DNA of 36,282 nucleotides, from the NCBI GenBank assembly GCA_938035125.1, contig CALHNS010000099.1, positions 1 to 36,282 on the forward strand, in the 5' to 3' direction. This stretch comes from an uncultured Granulosicoccaceae bacterium. Its GTDB lineage: Bacteria; Pseudomonadota; Gammaproteobacteria; Granulosicoccales; Granulosicoccaceae. Every line of letters begins with the position of its first letter. Position 1 is the stretch's first letter. Below the pieces are notes generated by a model. The model saw only the letters and a program-made list of their open reading frames with translations. It was not told where the DNA came from and searched no databases. A program made the position numbers and the translations under genes. Below are positions 23,110-31,607 of the stretch, piece after piece.

Positions 23110-23847
23110 GTGGCACAACACAGCACTTGCCGAAAACGATGGGGAGTTAAGCTTGCCAGCATCATGCTGACCATGCTCATGCTGTTTTTAACCCCAATGG
23201 CAAACGCGCAATTAAAAATTCAAGAATCGGTGATTGAAATGCGCAGCAGCGATGCCTACCGGGTGCTTGAATTTGAAAATACTGGCAAGACTTCTGTCTT
23301 TATCACACTGGATTTACAACAGGTGGTATCGCCTGCTACCTCACGTTTTGGCGAGGAAACCACTGTTCCAGTTAAGCGCCATGTGATGCACATTACCCCT
23401 TCGCTATTAGAAATTCCTGCTCACCAAACAGCGCACGCTGTAGTGAATCGGCACATCAAACCGATTAAAAACGAGGAAGTGTATCGATTGCTGGTGAAAC
23501 CCGTACGAAGCGCTGACAGTGCATCGATTTTCTTAAACTACGACTTACTTTTTTTGGTTCGCCCTGAAAAATCCAACCCCAATATTGCGTTACACCGAAC
23601 ACCTTCGGGAATGTCTTTGGTGAACACCGGCAACAGCAATGCATTAATGAGACAAATGCAATTATGCGATCGCTCAATTGATGTATGCGCACCCCTCTCC
23701 ACGCAGCGTTTGTACGCAAATGAACGGTGGACAGTGCCTGTACCTAAGTATTTTAATTTGGATTATCTCGTGTTACAAACTGAACAAATTCATCAAGAAA
23801 AAAGTCAGCATGTGGAATACCGTGCCGCCAATACGAGCGATCTTTAG
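23110..23847 (+). CDS. PapD-like periplasmic chaperone, orphan
   Basis: 245 residues from GTG 23110, with GGAG at 23101-23104. Residues 1-33 form a signal peptide (RKRW, hydrophobic stretch, cleavage after ANA). The mature part has two immunoglobulin-like halves: VIEMRSSDAYRVLEFENTGKTSVFI, a basic segment followed by PSLLEIPAHQTAHAVV, then VYRLLVKPV, and LVNTGNSNALMRQMQLC in the second half, all in the usual chaperone order. The two cysteines near 200 and 206 could form a disulfide. No usher or pilin gene is adjacent, so the client is unknown or encoded elsewhere. Confidence 0.7.
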   Translation: MAQHSTCRKRWGVKLASIMLTMLMLFLTPMANAQLKIQESVIEMRSSDAYRVLEFENTGKTSVFITLDLQQVVSPATSRFGEETTVPVKRHVMHITPSLLEIPAHQTAHAVVNRHIKPIKNEEVYRLLVKPVRSADSASIFLNYDLLFLVRPEKSNPNIALHRTPSGMSLVNTGNSNALMRQMQLCDRSIDVCAPLSTQRLYANERWTVPVPKYFNLDYLVLQTEQIHQEKSQHVEYRAANTSDL

Positions 23848-23880
23848 AGCAACACCTTTTTAGAGCCACCCCATTCACTA

Positions 23881-24738
23881 TTAGCGGCCATGAGTCCTTG
23901 AGTAACCGTTAACAGCCCCTTCACTCCATTCTTGCATTACAGACGCATTAGAGCGATACACATCCACTTGCAATGGGTAACAAGGCGTTGAATCATCCGA
24001 ATGACTGCTGCCGCAATCCCCGCCGGGGCATGCAGACAACGCGCCCAATAAATCGGTTTCAGCAAACAGTTCTAAATAATCCCCTGGCCGCACAGGGCTT
24101 GCTTTCATAAAATACTGCTGAGTATCTCGAGTAAAGCCTGTGCACATAAATACGTTTAATACATCGTGAATGTGATGCTCCACGTCTTGGGGTTTGAGGT
24201 TTAGATGGTCAGCTAGCGCGCGAGATAAATTTGAGTGGCAACAGAAGTGATAATCCACGCCGTTTAACACATGGTTCGTGTAAGGATCACACCGAGTACC
24301 AATAACATCGTGAATGCCACCGCCGTCCTCATCAAAGCCATACCAGTCTAGAGTGTCGCAAACGATAGTGGCCAAAGGGCGTAAATACGGCATGTTGCTC
24401 CACAATCTATCGCCTGTACTCACGTGGGTGGCATGCAATTGACGAGTTTTACCGCTAAAAAATCGCTCTTCTAAATTGTGCATATTCCATAGGTTCAAAT
24501 CTCCCACTTGAGGCCCATCCACACTGCTGATTCGAACCACATGGCCAGCGGGCACTTCGAAGGTTTTTGCATCCCTTGGGGGCACCGTTACACTGTGAAC
24601 CGGTACTAATTCGGCGAGAACTGCGTCATAAAATGCCCTATCATATCGGGGCAATTGATTGACCCCATAGCTTATGATTGCAGGCTTAGAACGACGTTCT
24701 TTCGCATCTGAGGGTTCCGTGTGAGCATGTTTCTGCAC
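23881..24738 (-). CDS. DUF1989 urea-carboxylase-associated family protein
   Basis: 285 residues from a GTG at 24736-24738, with AAAGG upstream. Family marks are the GHVVRISSVDGPQVGDLNLWN segment, H..R..F..KTR, TLDW, and the SACPGGDCGS stretch near residue 240, whose two cysteines and histidines elsewhere could bind metal. Members are often found beside urea carboxylase or in purine and guanidine metabolism, and their reactions are largely unproven. Here it stands alone, divergent from a response regulator, with no urea carboxylase or allophanate hydrolase gene near. Confidence 0.8.
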   Translation of the reverse strand: MQKHAHTEPSDAKERRSKPAIISYGVNQLPRYDRAFYDAVLAELVPVHSVTVPPRDAKTFEVPAGHVVRISSVDGPQVGDLNLWNMHNLEERFFSGKTRQLHATHVSTGDRLWSNMPYLRPLATIVCDTLDWYGFDEDGGGIHDVIGTRCDPYTNHVLNGVDYHFCCHSNLSRALADHLNLKPQDVEHHIHDVLNVFMCTGFTRDTQQYFMKASPVRPGDYLELFAETDLLGALSACPGGDCGSSHSDDSTPCYPLQVDVYRSNASVMQEWSEGAVNGYSRTHGR

Positions 24739-24782
24739 TATAAACCAACCTTTTGTCTAATTGACGTATCCCGTGCTTTAGT

Positions 24783-24870
24783 GGATGCTAAGGGTTATCA
24801 AGTCATATGTAATGGTAGCGAGGCTAGGATGCTACTGGTTAACAAGTCATACAAAGAGGTAGCGTGACAT
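24783..24870 (+). repeat. 44-bp tandem duplication in the response-regulator leader
   Basis: Unit 1 (24783-24826) and unit 2 (24827-24870) share GGATGCTA, GGTTA, CAAGTCATA and GGTAGCG at the same offsets; 30 of the first 38 positions agree. Unit 2 contains the ribosome binding site (AGAGG) and ends at the start codon. A possible -35 box TTGACG (24761-24766) lies just before unit 1. Confidence 0.75.
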
Positions 24871-25534
24871 GGAAATATTGCTGGTTGAAGACCACCGACT
24901 CGTCGCTGATGCGATGCAAGTCATGCTTAAACAGGTGGGTAGCGATATTAACGTAACCGCTTGTTATTCCACCCAGCACGCTTTCTCTCTATTCGAAGAG
25001 AATTCTCACTTCGATCTTATCCTAACGGACCTACTGATGCCAGGCATCGACGGAATCGGATTCCTGGTAGGTTTGAGAAATCGTGGCGTGCGGATTCCTG
25101 TGGTAATCGTCAGCGGAGTGTCCGATTTACGTGCGGTACGCAATGCCTTCGACAACGGAGCGGCTGGGTTTATTAGTAAAAGCCTGCCCTGTGTCGAGCT
25201 GGTGAACGGCTTGAAACGCGTAATGGCTGGGCAGCGTTATTTTCCAGATCTTGGCACCATCGATGACCAAACCCATGTTGCTCGCACCGGCGCACGGTTT
25301 CCCAATTCAGGCACAGGCAGGCGCCCAGGTGAGAAGCAGCTGCAAGTGCTTCGGCTAATGGCTGATGGCAATTCCAACAAACAAATATCTCAGATTGTTG
25401 GCATCAGCGAGGCCACGGTGAAATACCACACCTCGCAGCTGTTCAAATTATTATCGGTTAAAAACCGAACCAGCTGCGTTAGAGAAGCCCAAAACCGCGG
25501 ATTGCTAGAAAACTACCAAAGCGCTGCCCTTTAG
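24869..25534 (+). CDS. LuxR/NarL-type response regulator, orphan
   Basis: 221 residues. The receiver domain (1-120) has the acidic pair Glu7-Asp8, the phospho-acceptor Asp54 in LILTDLLMPG, and the Lys of GFISKS. A LuxR-type helix-turn-helix follows at about 155-215 (KQLQVLRLMADGNSNKQISQIVGISEATVKYHTSQLF). It is a DNA-binding regulator controlled by phosphorylation, but no histidine kinase gene is in the window. It is divergent from the DUF1989 gene, 130 bases apart, and its leader is a tandem duplication. The stop codon lies inside a hairpin. Confidence 0.9.
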   Translation: MEILLVEDHRLVADAMQVMLKQVGSDINVTACYSTQHAFSLFEENSHFDLILTDLLMPGIDGIGFLVGLRNRGVRIPVVIVSGVSDLRAVRNAFDNGAAGFISKSLPCVELVNGLKRVMAGQRYFPDLGTIDDQTHVARTGARFPNSGTGRRPGEKQLQVLRLMADGNSNKQISQIVGISEATVKYHTSQLFKLLSVKNRTSCVREAQNRGLLENYQSAAL

Positions 25535-25598
25535 CAGCGCTGCGGCGGCATAAAAGCGGTTTCTAAAAGACCGCTCGAAAGGAACCTCTTAAGAGGTT
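25520..25598. terminator. Three hairpins between convergent genes
   Basis: Three inverted repeats in 79 bases. AGCGCTGC (25520-25527) pairs with GCAGCGCT (25534-25541) around the response-regulator stop. AGCGGT (25555-25560) pairs with ACCGCT (25570-25575). The third is the perfect 16-base palindrome AACCTCTTAAGAGGTT (25583-25598), which holds the VUT stop codon. None has a clear U-run, so termination is likely but not certain. Confidence 0.55.
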
Positions 25599-26125
25599 GC
25601 TAAGCCTTCTTTGGGCTTTAACCATTTGGCTAACACGCCGTAAGGGATTAACGCGGCGAGTGCAACGCCCCACTTCACCAGTAAATCGGTCACCATTGGC
25701 ATATGCCACCAATCGCCTTGGCCTGCGAACGCCAACACCCAAAATAACGTGTTGTCGATGAACGAGCTTAGTGCTGAGGAGACGATGGGGGCAACCCACC
25801 AAACGTGTTCACGCAAGCGATTAAACACCGATACATCAAGCATTTGCGCAACCAAAAATGCGGTACCCGATGCTAGTGCAATTCTTGGGGTGGCAAGAAT
25901 AAACGACAACACCACACCCACCACGAAACCAACCAGAACCACTTTTCTGGCGGTACTCGCCCCATAAACACGGTTAGTTAAATCCGTGATTAAGAAGGCG
26001 ACGGGATAGGTTAATGAACCCCACACCAACCACTCGTTGATGGGAATTTCTACAAGGTAATTGGAGGCCGCTACGATGAGCGCCATGCCCACGACGAAAT
26101 GCCACGGGAATCGAGAAAGTGTCAT
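25589..26125 (-). CDS. VUT-family (queuosine precursor) transporter
   Basis: 178 residues with five to six hydrophobic segments. The family hallmark TDLTNRVYG follows the second segment, and SSFIDNTLFW is the second conserved acidic/aromatic site. Vut_1 proteins such as YhhQ import queuosine precursors (preQ0/preQ1); this shorter form is like those I recall from alphaproteobacteria. It lies 31 bases after the DUF1045 gene on the same strand and may be the last gene of that transcript. No preQ1 riboswitch fits in the short gap. Confidence 0.82.
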   Translation of the reverse strand: MTLSRFPWHFVVGMALIVAASNYLVEIPINEWLVWGSLTYPVAFLITDLTNRVYGASTARKVVLVGFVVGVVLSFILATPRIALASGTAFLVAQMLDVSVFNRLREHVWWVAPIVSSALSSFIDNTLFWVLAFAGQGDWWHMPMVTDLLVKWGVALAALIPYGVLAKWLKPKEGLATS

Positions 26126-26156
26126 TTTAAATATTGGTTGCTGGTGAGGAAGGACG

Positions 26157-26846
26157 CTAGTCTACTGGAAATTCGCCAATTCGCGTGAACGCGGTGTTTC
26201 GGTCGGGCTGCCAAAATACAGCCAACTGATCCAACCATGGGGTTTGTGTGACCCTAGTCTCGAACAGCTCGGAAAGCCACTGATGGTAGCTGTGCGATTC
26301 TTCAGCGTTCTCAATTCGATTCGACAACGTCATGTGAAAATGAAACTCTTCGAGCACATGTGGGTAGCCGTAGGTTTCTAAGTACTTGCGCCCTCGTTCT
26401 GAGAGTGTTTCAGGTTTTCGACGTTGTCGATCCGCATCATTCAGCGGTGCTCGAAAGGGTTCAAACGTGCGCATAACATCGGCAGCGAAGGCATTCACAT
26501 CAGGCGAATGAGGCAAAGTGAGCGCGTGAAAGCCATTAACGATATTCGGCCTCAATCCGGTTAACGGCACACGCTTTTTGGAGCGCGTATAAGCTTGCAC
26601 GGCATCTAGTAATGCCTGCTCGGTGAATCCATTGGCCAATTCCATGGGCGCTTTAAAGGTTGAATGAAAGCCATAATGAGCAGCTTTTTTTGTTACGTTA
26701 AGCCGAATTGGGTGATCGTCTTGGCAGCGGGTGCGTTGCAACACATGCGCGCCGAATTCACCTAACATTGAATCATCGGATGGCACAAAATACACCGCAT
26801 AGCGAGCAATTTTTTTCTGTGTTTCATCGCCCATTACATTGCCCAT
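26157..26846 (-). CDS. DUF1045 phosphonate-metabolism protein (2H phosphoesterase-like)
   Basis: 229 residues. It starts RYAVYFVPSDDSML and has two short histidine motifs, HYGFHSTFKAP near residue 57 and FHFHMTLSN near residue 169. These match the paired H-x-(S/T) motifs of 2H phosphoesterases, enzymes that open cyclic phosphates. DUF1045 genes are usual members of C-P lyase operons, where they are thought to act late in the pathway, possibly replacing PhnP. It lies 12 bases after phnM. The start could be either of two ATGs (26846 or 26834). Confidence 0.85.
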   Translation of the reverse strand: MGNVMGDETQKKIARYAVYFVPSDDSMLGEFGAHVLQRTRCQDDHPIRLNVTKKAAHYGFHSTFKAPMELANGFTEQALLDAVQAYTRSKKRVPLTGLRPNIVNGFHALTLPHSPDVNAFAADVMRTFEPFRAPLNDADRQRRKPETLSERGRKYLETYGYPHVLEEFHFHMTLSNRIENAEESHSYHQWLSELFETRVTQTPWLDQLAVFWQPDRNTAFTRIGEFPVD

Positions 26847-26858
26847 AACAAAAATTAA

Positions 26859-28004
26859 TTAGGCAACCCGTTGCCCGCCCACATAAACCTCGCGCACGAT
26901 GGGCGTATTGTTTATAACAGCCACACGCACAAAGTCGGCTCGCATACCGGTTTGGATTGAGCCACGATCGTGAAGATTGGCCATAACCGCATTGTTGGAT
27001 GTGACCAACGCAACCGCTTTGGGTAAATCCCAACCCTCTAAATTGGCAATAACAAACACTGCCTGCAATAAGCTTGAAGGTACGTAATCAGAACTTAAGC
27101 CATCCAGAACTTTGGCTTTGAGTAAATCTATAGCGCTGACGTTGCCTGAATGCGAACCGCCGCGAACCACATTAGGTGCACCCGCAATCGTGAATAGACC
27201 GTGCTGTTTAGCACAATGGGCGGCCTCTAACGAACAAGGGAATTCTGAAATTAAAACCCCGTCTCTAACACCATCAAGCACGTGCTGTTCGGTGGTGTCA
27301 TCGTGGCTGGCTAGCACTAAACCGGTGTGGTGTTTAAACCGATCCAACACTTTTTCACGATTCAATTGAACGTATTTATGCCCTTGATCTATGCGAAGTT
27401 GAATCATTTCCTCCACTTCACTTTCTGAACGCTCGCTGCGACTGTTATGACGTCGCAACGCATCTAAATCTCGCCACTGGCGTTGCCCAGGTGTGTGGTC
27501 CATGAGTGACACCAAACCTAATAACGGTGCATCGGCCGCAGGCTCTAACGCCTGCATAAGTTCAGGGTCGGTTAATTCGCAGCGAATATGCAAGCGATGA
27601 TTAATTCTAAAAACACCGGCGTTATGGCCGTCGTGAATCGCTTGTTGCAATTGCATGAACAAACGATTTTGCGGTTTATCTTCATTGGGTATAGCGCCCA
27701 CTCGCGTCGAGTCAAATACGGTGGTAACGCCACTTGCCGCCATTTCAGCATCGTGCGCAACGGCTGCTGCCATAATATTTGGCCAAAAGGTCTTTGGCCG
27801 CGGAATTAAGTGGCGCTCCATGTTGTCGGTGTGCAGTTCTATTAGACCTGGAATTAAGTAATCGCCTTCAAAATCTACCCCATCGGATAGATTTGAGAGC
27901 GTTGCCTCCTGCACCTCATCGATTATTTCGTCGCGAACACGGATGCATCCGTTCAGAAGTTGATCGGGAAGAACGACGACCGCATTGTGGAAGTGTTTGA
28001 CCAT
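26859..28004 (-). CDS. phnM: PhnM: ribose 1-methylphosphonate 5-triphosphate diphosphatase
   Basis: 381 residues from ATG 28002-28004. Amidohydrolase-fold protein with the PhnM form of the metal motif, His58-Thr-Asp-Asn and Glu63 (IELHTDNMERH), followed by PRP, HDAEMAASGVTTVFD, SLMDHTPGQRQ, ASHDDTTEQHV, GAPNVVRGGSHSGN and a C-terminal SSDYVPSSLL. In the known pathway it removes pyrophosphate from alpha-D-ribose 1-methylphosphonate 5-triphosphate before C-P bond cleavage. The start codon overlaps the aminotransferase stop (TAATG). PhnGHIJKL are not in the window. Confidence 0.92.
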   Translation of the reverse strand: MVKHFHNAVVVLPDQLLNGCIRVRDEIIDEVQEATLSNLSDGVDFEGDYLIPGLIELHTDNMERHLIPRPKTFWPNIMAAAVAHDAEMAASGVTTVFDSTRVGAIPNEDKPQNRLFMQLQQAIHDGHNAGVFRINHRLHIRCELTDPELMQALEPAADAPLLGLVSLMDHTPGQRQWRDLDALRRHNSRSERSESEVEEMIQLRIDQGHKYVQLNREKVLDRFKHHTGLVLASHDDTTEQHVLDGVRDGVLISEFPCSLEAAHCAKQHGLFTIAGAPNVVRGGSHSGNVSAIDLLKAKVLDGLSSDYVPSSLLQAVFVIANLEGWDLPKAVALVTSNNAVMANLHDRGSIQTGMRADFVRVAVINNTPIVREVYVGGQRVA

Positions 28005-29002
28005 TAACCCACTGGTGTTAACCAACCGTAAGGGTCTGGCGCTTGCCCCCACTGAATGGCATTTAATTGCTCGCGAAGGGCTCGAATTTTCGGTCCAGGC
28101 TGCCCAGAGCCAACCGCATAATCTTTACCTTCATGAATGAACGTTCCCACCGCAGCAAGCACCGCTGCTGTGCCCGATAATCCCGCCTCATATTCAGGGT
28201 TCGCGGCACGTTCGAGTAATTCTTCAATGGTGATGTCGCGTTCAGTTACCTGCATTCCGTTATCGCGGGCCAATGTGAGCACAGAATCCCTAGTAACGCC
28301 GTGAAGAAACGAGGAATCTAGCGGTTTCGTGATGATTTCATTGCCATCGATCATGAGAAAATTCGCAGCACCAGTCTCGCTTACGCCTTGCTCGTTAGCG
28401 AACAAGACTTGCTGTGCGTTGTGGTTTTTTATGGCCCCTTGTATGTGCTTTAACGCGCTGGCGTAATTGCCACCCCCTTTCACCATGCCATGATCATCAC
28501 CACAGCGCATCCCCACAGAATCAAGCAGCAATCGCAGCGACACTTCACCACCAGTAAAGTAATCCCCCACAGGCGATAGCAACACGTACATAAGGGATGT
28601 ATCCGACGGCTCTGCCGCTTTTCCAATAGCAGCTTCCAAGCCGATATGCGTTGGGCGAATGTACATAGATGCAGGTGGCTCTGGTACATCATCACGATAC
28701 TGGCCAACTATGTCGGTAATCATTTTAGCGACATGGTCGTGCGAGAATTTTGGCAAATACAACAACTCACTACTTTGGGCGAACCGCGCAATGTTTTTGT
28801 CCATACGGAAAATTTTCACCGAACCGTCTGCATGTCGAAAGGCTTTTAACCCTTCAAAGCAGGTGCTGGCGTAATGCAATACGTGCGCACCGGGATGCAT
28901 GGATATGCTATCCGAGCTTTGGGCCGCGATCGGGCTCCAATCGCCATCGAATTTACTCACCGTCATTTCCGGCATGAATCGGGTGCCAAAATCGCGAGCC
29001 AT
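28004..29002 (-). CDS. ilvE: Branched-chain aminotransferase (class IV)
   Basis: 332 residues, fold-type IV PLP enzyme. YASTCFEGLKAFR near the start, YIRP, the PLP lysine in MVKGGGNYASALKHI, and ETGAANF with the Glu that contacts the pyridine nitrogen are all present, followed by LHGVTRDSVL. It should interconvert Leu, Ile and Val with their 2-oxo acids. AGGA lies seven bases before ATG 29000-29002. Its stop overlaps the phnM start by one base. It could be another class IV enzyme (for example D-amino acid aminotransferase), but the length and motifs favour branched-chain. Confidence 0.87.
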   Translation of the reverse strand: MARDFGTRFMPEMTVSKFDGDWSPIAAQSSDSISMHPGAHVLHYASTCFEGLKAFRHADGSVKIFRMDKNIARFAQSSELLYLPKFSHDHVAKMITDIVGQYRDDVPEPPASMYIRPTHIGLEAAIGKAAEPSDTSLMYVLLSPVGDYFTGGEVSLRLLLDSVGMRCGDDHGMVKGGGNYASALKHIQGAIKNHNAQQVLFANEQGVSETGAANFLMIDGNEIITKPLDSSFLHGVTRDSVLTLARDNGMQVTERDITIEELLERAANPEYEAGLSGTAAVLAAVGTFIHEGKDYAVGSGQPGPKIRALREQLNAIQWGQAPDPYGWLTPVG

Positions 29003-29052
29003 AGTTATCCTCGTTTTACTTACGTTAGTGCGCTTGCTCGAATCGATTCGTT

Positions 29053-29802
29053 TTATACCAACAACTCACCGGCCAACCATTTACGCGCTTCATCACTTTT
29101 TGGTGCATCAAAAAACGGTGCCACCGGTTGTTGCTCAACCACCGCACCTTGGTTCATCAGAAGAACCTCATCCGCCAAACGTTTCACCTGATTTAAATCG
29201 TGGCTTACGATCACGATTCGACACCCCGAATGCGATGCGGTTTTTAGCATCATTTCAATGGGAGCGGTGGAGACAGGGTCGACACTGGCTGTAGGCTCGT
29301 CCAGTAGAAGTATCGCAGGTTCGAGCGCTAATGCACGCGCCAACGCTAACCGCTGCTGTTCCCCAGCGGAAAGACGCTGTGCCGGTGTGTTGACAATAGC
29401 CGACAAACCCGCCATTTCCAGCGCGGCTAACGCATTGGCGCGACCTTGTGCCGCGTTTAAGCCACGCGCTTTTAATGCGTACTCAAGATTCTGTAATGCA
29501 GTCCTTGCCAATAGCGCGGGGCGCTGGGGAACAAACCCAACCGCCAAGCGCTGCGAACGCTGCAGTGTTGCTATGGACCGACTTGGGTTCGGTGCAGGTT
29601 TCCCCCCCCAACGAATCTGGCCTGAATCGGGCAAAAGAAGCCCCCCCAAAGTGCGCAGTAACAGCGACTTACCAGCCCCATTAGGACCGATTATGGCCGT
29701 GCATGACGAGGCACCAACAACCACATTCGGTACGTTTAACACCGTTCGACCGCTTCGGGTAATGCGTAATGCTGTGCCTTCAATGGGCAATACCGTATCC
29801 AT
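29053..29802 (-). CDS. tupC: Tungstate/molybdate-type ABC transporter ATP-binding protein
   Basis: 249 residues, ABC ATPase with Walker A GPNGAGKS near residue 38, signature LSAGEQQRL, Walker B AILLLDEPT and switch His in VSHDLNQV. The start codon abuts the stop of the permease gene. The pair matches the TupBC (tungstate) type best, because the permease is of that type; molybdate or sulfate cannot be excluded. It precedes the aminotransferase gene by 50 bases. Confidence 0.82.
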   Translation of the reverse strand: MDTVLPIEGTALRITRSGRTVLNVPNVVVGASSCTAIIGPNGAGKSLLLRTLGGLLLPDSGQIRWGGKPAPNPSRSIATLQRSQRLAVGFVPQRPALLARTALQNLEYALKARGLNAAQGRANALAALEMAGLSAIVNTPAQRLSAGEQQRLALARALALEPAILLLDEPTASVDPVSTAPIEMMLKTASHSGCRIVIVSHDLNQVKRLADEVLLMNQGAVVEQQPVAPFFDAPKSDEARKWLAGELLV

Positions 29803-30522
29803 TTACAAAGCATCCACGGACGCGCTATTGCGCGACACCGCGCGAGTGCCCAGCATCACTAAAATGTTAACCAATATAGCAATACACACCAAAACCAAGC
29901 CTAACCCTAATGCTAAGCTTAAATTTCCTTTTGAAGTTTCTAAGGCAATGGTGGTTGTCATCACGCGCGTGACGTGATTGATATTTCCACCCACCACAAT
30001 AACCGCCCCAACCTCTGCAATCGCTCGTCCAAAACCTGCTAAAAGCGTCGTGGCCAATGCCGCTCGTGTTTCCCATAACAGGGTGCGCATTCGTTGCCAA
30101 CGGCTGGCGGCAAATAAGGTGAGTTGATCACCTAAGGCCTCTTGGGCTCTTGCGATATGCTGACGCGATAACGCAGCCACAATGGGTGTAACCAGCAGCG
30201 ACTGCGCAATAACCATGGCTGTAGGCGTGTACAAAAGCTGTAATGGCCCAAGTGCCCCGGCATTCGACAACAATAAATAGACCACCAAGCCCACCACCAC
30301 TGGAGGCAGCCCCATCAAAGCGGTGATCAACAACACCACAGCGCCTCGACCTGGAAACCGGTGCACCGCCAACCAAGCGCCCAGAGGCAACCCTAAAAGG
30401 GCCGCAATGGCCACAGCGGCTCCACTAACCTGCAGCGACAATAAGATGATTTCCGCCAAATCCTCATCAAACTCTACAACCAGTTTGATCGCCTCTGAGA
30501 TGGCATCAGAAAAGCCCGACAT
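29803..30522 (-). CDS. tupB: Tungstate-type ABC transporter permease
   Basis: 239 residues, five to six membrane helices. LMGLPPVVVGLVVYLLLSNAGALGPL and the coupling loop GFGRAIAEVGAVIVVGGNI are the features I associate with TupB/WtpB-like oxyanion permeases. It starts 40 bases from the divergent mbfA gene. No binding protein (TupA) is encoded next to it. Tungstate or molybdate uptake would suit a strain with the molybdenum hydroxylase encoded at 15003-18544, but the two loci are about 10 kb apart and the link is inference. Confidence 0.82.
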   Translation of the reverse strand: MSGFSDAISEAIKLVVEFDEDLAEIILLSLQVSGAAVAIAALLGLPLGAWLAVHRFPGRGAVVLLITALMGLPPVVVGLVVYLLLSNAGALGPLQLLYTPTAMVIAQSLLVTPIVAALSRQHIARAQEALGDQLTLFAASRWQRMRTLLWETRAALATTLLAGFGRAIAEVGAVIVVGGNINHVTRVMTTTIALETSKGNLSLALGLGLVLVCIAILVNILVMLGTRAVSRNSASVDAL

Positions 30523-30562
30523 AGTGACTTACAATTTACCTGCTTGGTTACGGACGTAGATA

Positions 30563-31549
30563 ATGACACAGACCCGCTGGTTGCCTTCACTACGACGGCG
30601 ATTCAACAGTTTGAATGAGCAGGAAATATTAGCACTTGCGATTTCATCCGAGGAAGACGATGGGCGTATCTACCGAAGTTACGCCGCGGGGCTTCGAGCC
30701 GATTATCCCGCCAGCGCCCGTGTTTTCGACGCCATGGCTGATGAAGAAGATGAACACCGGCAACGTTTGATCGATCTGCACAAACGTCGTTTTGGGGACA
30801 CGATTCCCCTTATTCGGCGTGAACACGTCTCTGGCTACTACGAACGCACCCCCGATTGGCTGACAAAACCCTTGTCACTTGAAAAAACCCGCTTGAAAGC
30901 TCACAAAATGGAATCTGATGCCGAACGGTTTTATCTGGCGGCAGCCGCCCAATCAACAGATGCAGCCACGCGAAAACTACTGGGAGACTTAGCACATGCT
31001 GAAGGCGGCCATCAGACACTGGCGGAGCAGCTCAATGAGACACATTTGCCGCAGGCCGTGCGCGTGGAAGAAGATGAGAAAGCCAACAAGCAATTTTTGT
31101 TGACCTATGTTCAGCCAGGGCTTGCCGGTTTGATGGACGGATCTATTTCTACCCTAGCCCCCATCTTTGCCGCCGCATTTGCAACGGGTAAGACATGGGA
31201 GACTTTTTTAATCGGCTTATCGGCCTCGGTAGGGGCAGGAATTTCAATGGGGTTTACGGAAGCTGCCCACGATGATGGCGTGTTAACGGGCCGAGGCTCA
31301 CCGATTAAACGAGGATTTGCCTCTGGCATCATGACGCTAATTGGTGGTTTAGGACACACCCTACCGTACCTCATTCCAAATTTTAAAGTGGCCACCACAG
31401 TTGCGATTGTGATCGTGTTTATAGAGCTTTGGGCTATAACCTGGATTCAAAAAAAATACATGGACACCCCATGGAGCCGCGCCATGTTTCAAGTGCTATT
31501 GGGCGGATCCTTAGTGTTTGCAGCCGGCATATTGATAGGACACGGTTAA
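30563..31549 (+). CDS. mbfA: Membrane-bound ferritin / VIT1-type iron transporter (MbfA-like)
   Basis: 328 residues in two domains. Residues 15-165 are a ferritin-like four-helix bundle with di-iron ligands in EED.RIYRSYA, MADEEDEHRQRL, ESDAERFYLAAA and HAEGGHQ. Residues 175-328 are a VIT1-type membrane domain (GLAGLMDGSISTLAPIF, GLSASVGAGISMG). This is the erythrin-vacuolar iron transport arrangement; the alphaproteobacterial MbfA proteins export iron. It is divergent from tupB with only 40 bases between. I see no clear iron-regulator site there. Confidence 0.88.
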   Translation: MTQTRWLPSLRRRFNSLNEQEILALAISSEEDDGRIYRSYAAGLRADYPASARVFDAMADEEDEHRQRLIDLHKRRFGDTIPLIRREHVSGYYERTPDWLTKPLSLEKTRLKAHKMESDAERFYLAAAAQSTDAATRKLLGDLAHAEGGHQTLAEQLNETHLPQAVRVEEDEKANKQFLLTYVQPGLAGLMDGSISTLAPIFAAAFATGKTWETFLIGLSASVGAGISMGFTEAAHDDGVLTGRGSPIKRGFASGIMTLIGGLGHTLPYLIPNFKVATTVAIVIVFIELWAITWIQKKYMDTPWSRAMFQVLLGGSLVFAAGILIGHG

Positions 31550-31607
31550 CACCATTAACACACTAACGTTCATACGCACTAACCTGAGATGGTTATTCGG
31601 TGGTCTT

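Noticed and set aside
26126..26156. preQ1 riboswitch before the VUT transporter
   Set aside because: The gap is only 31 bases and shows no pseudoknot-like stem, so an aptamer cannot be supported.
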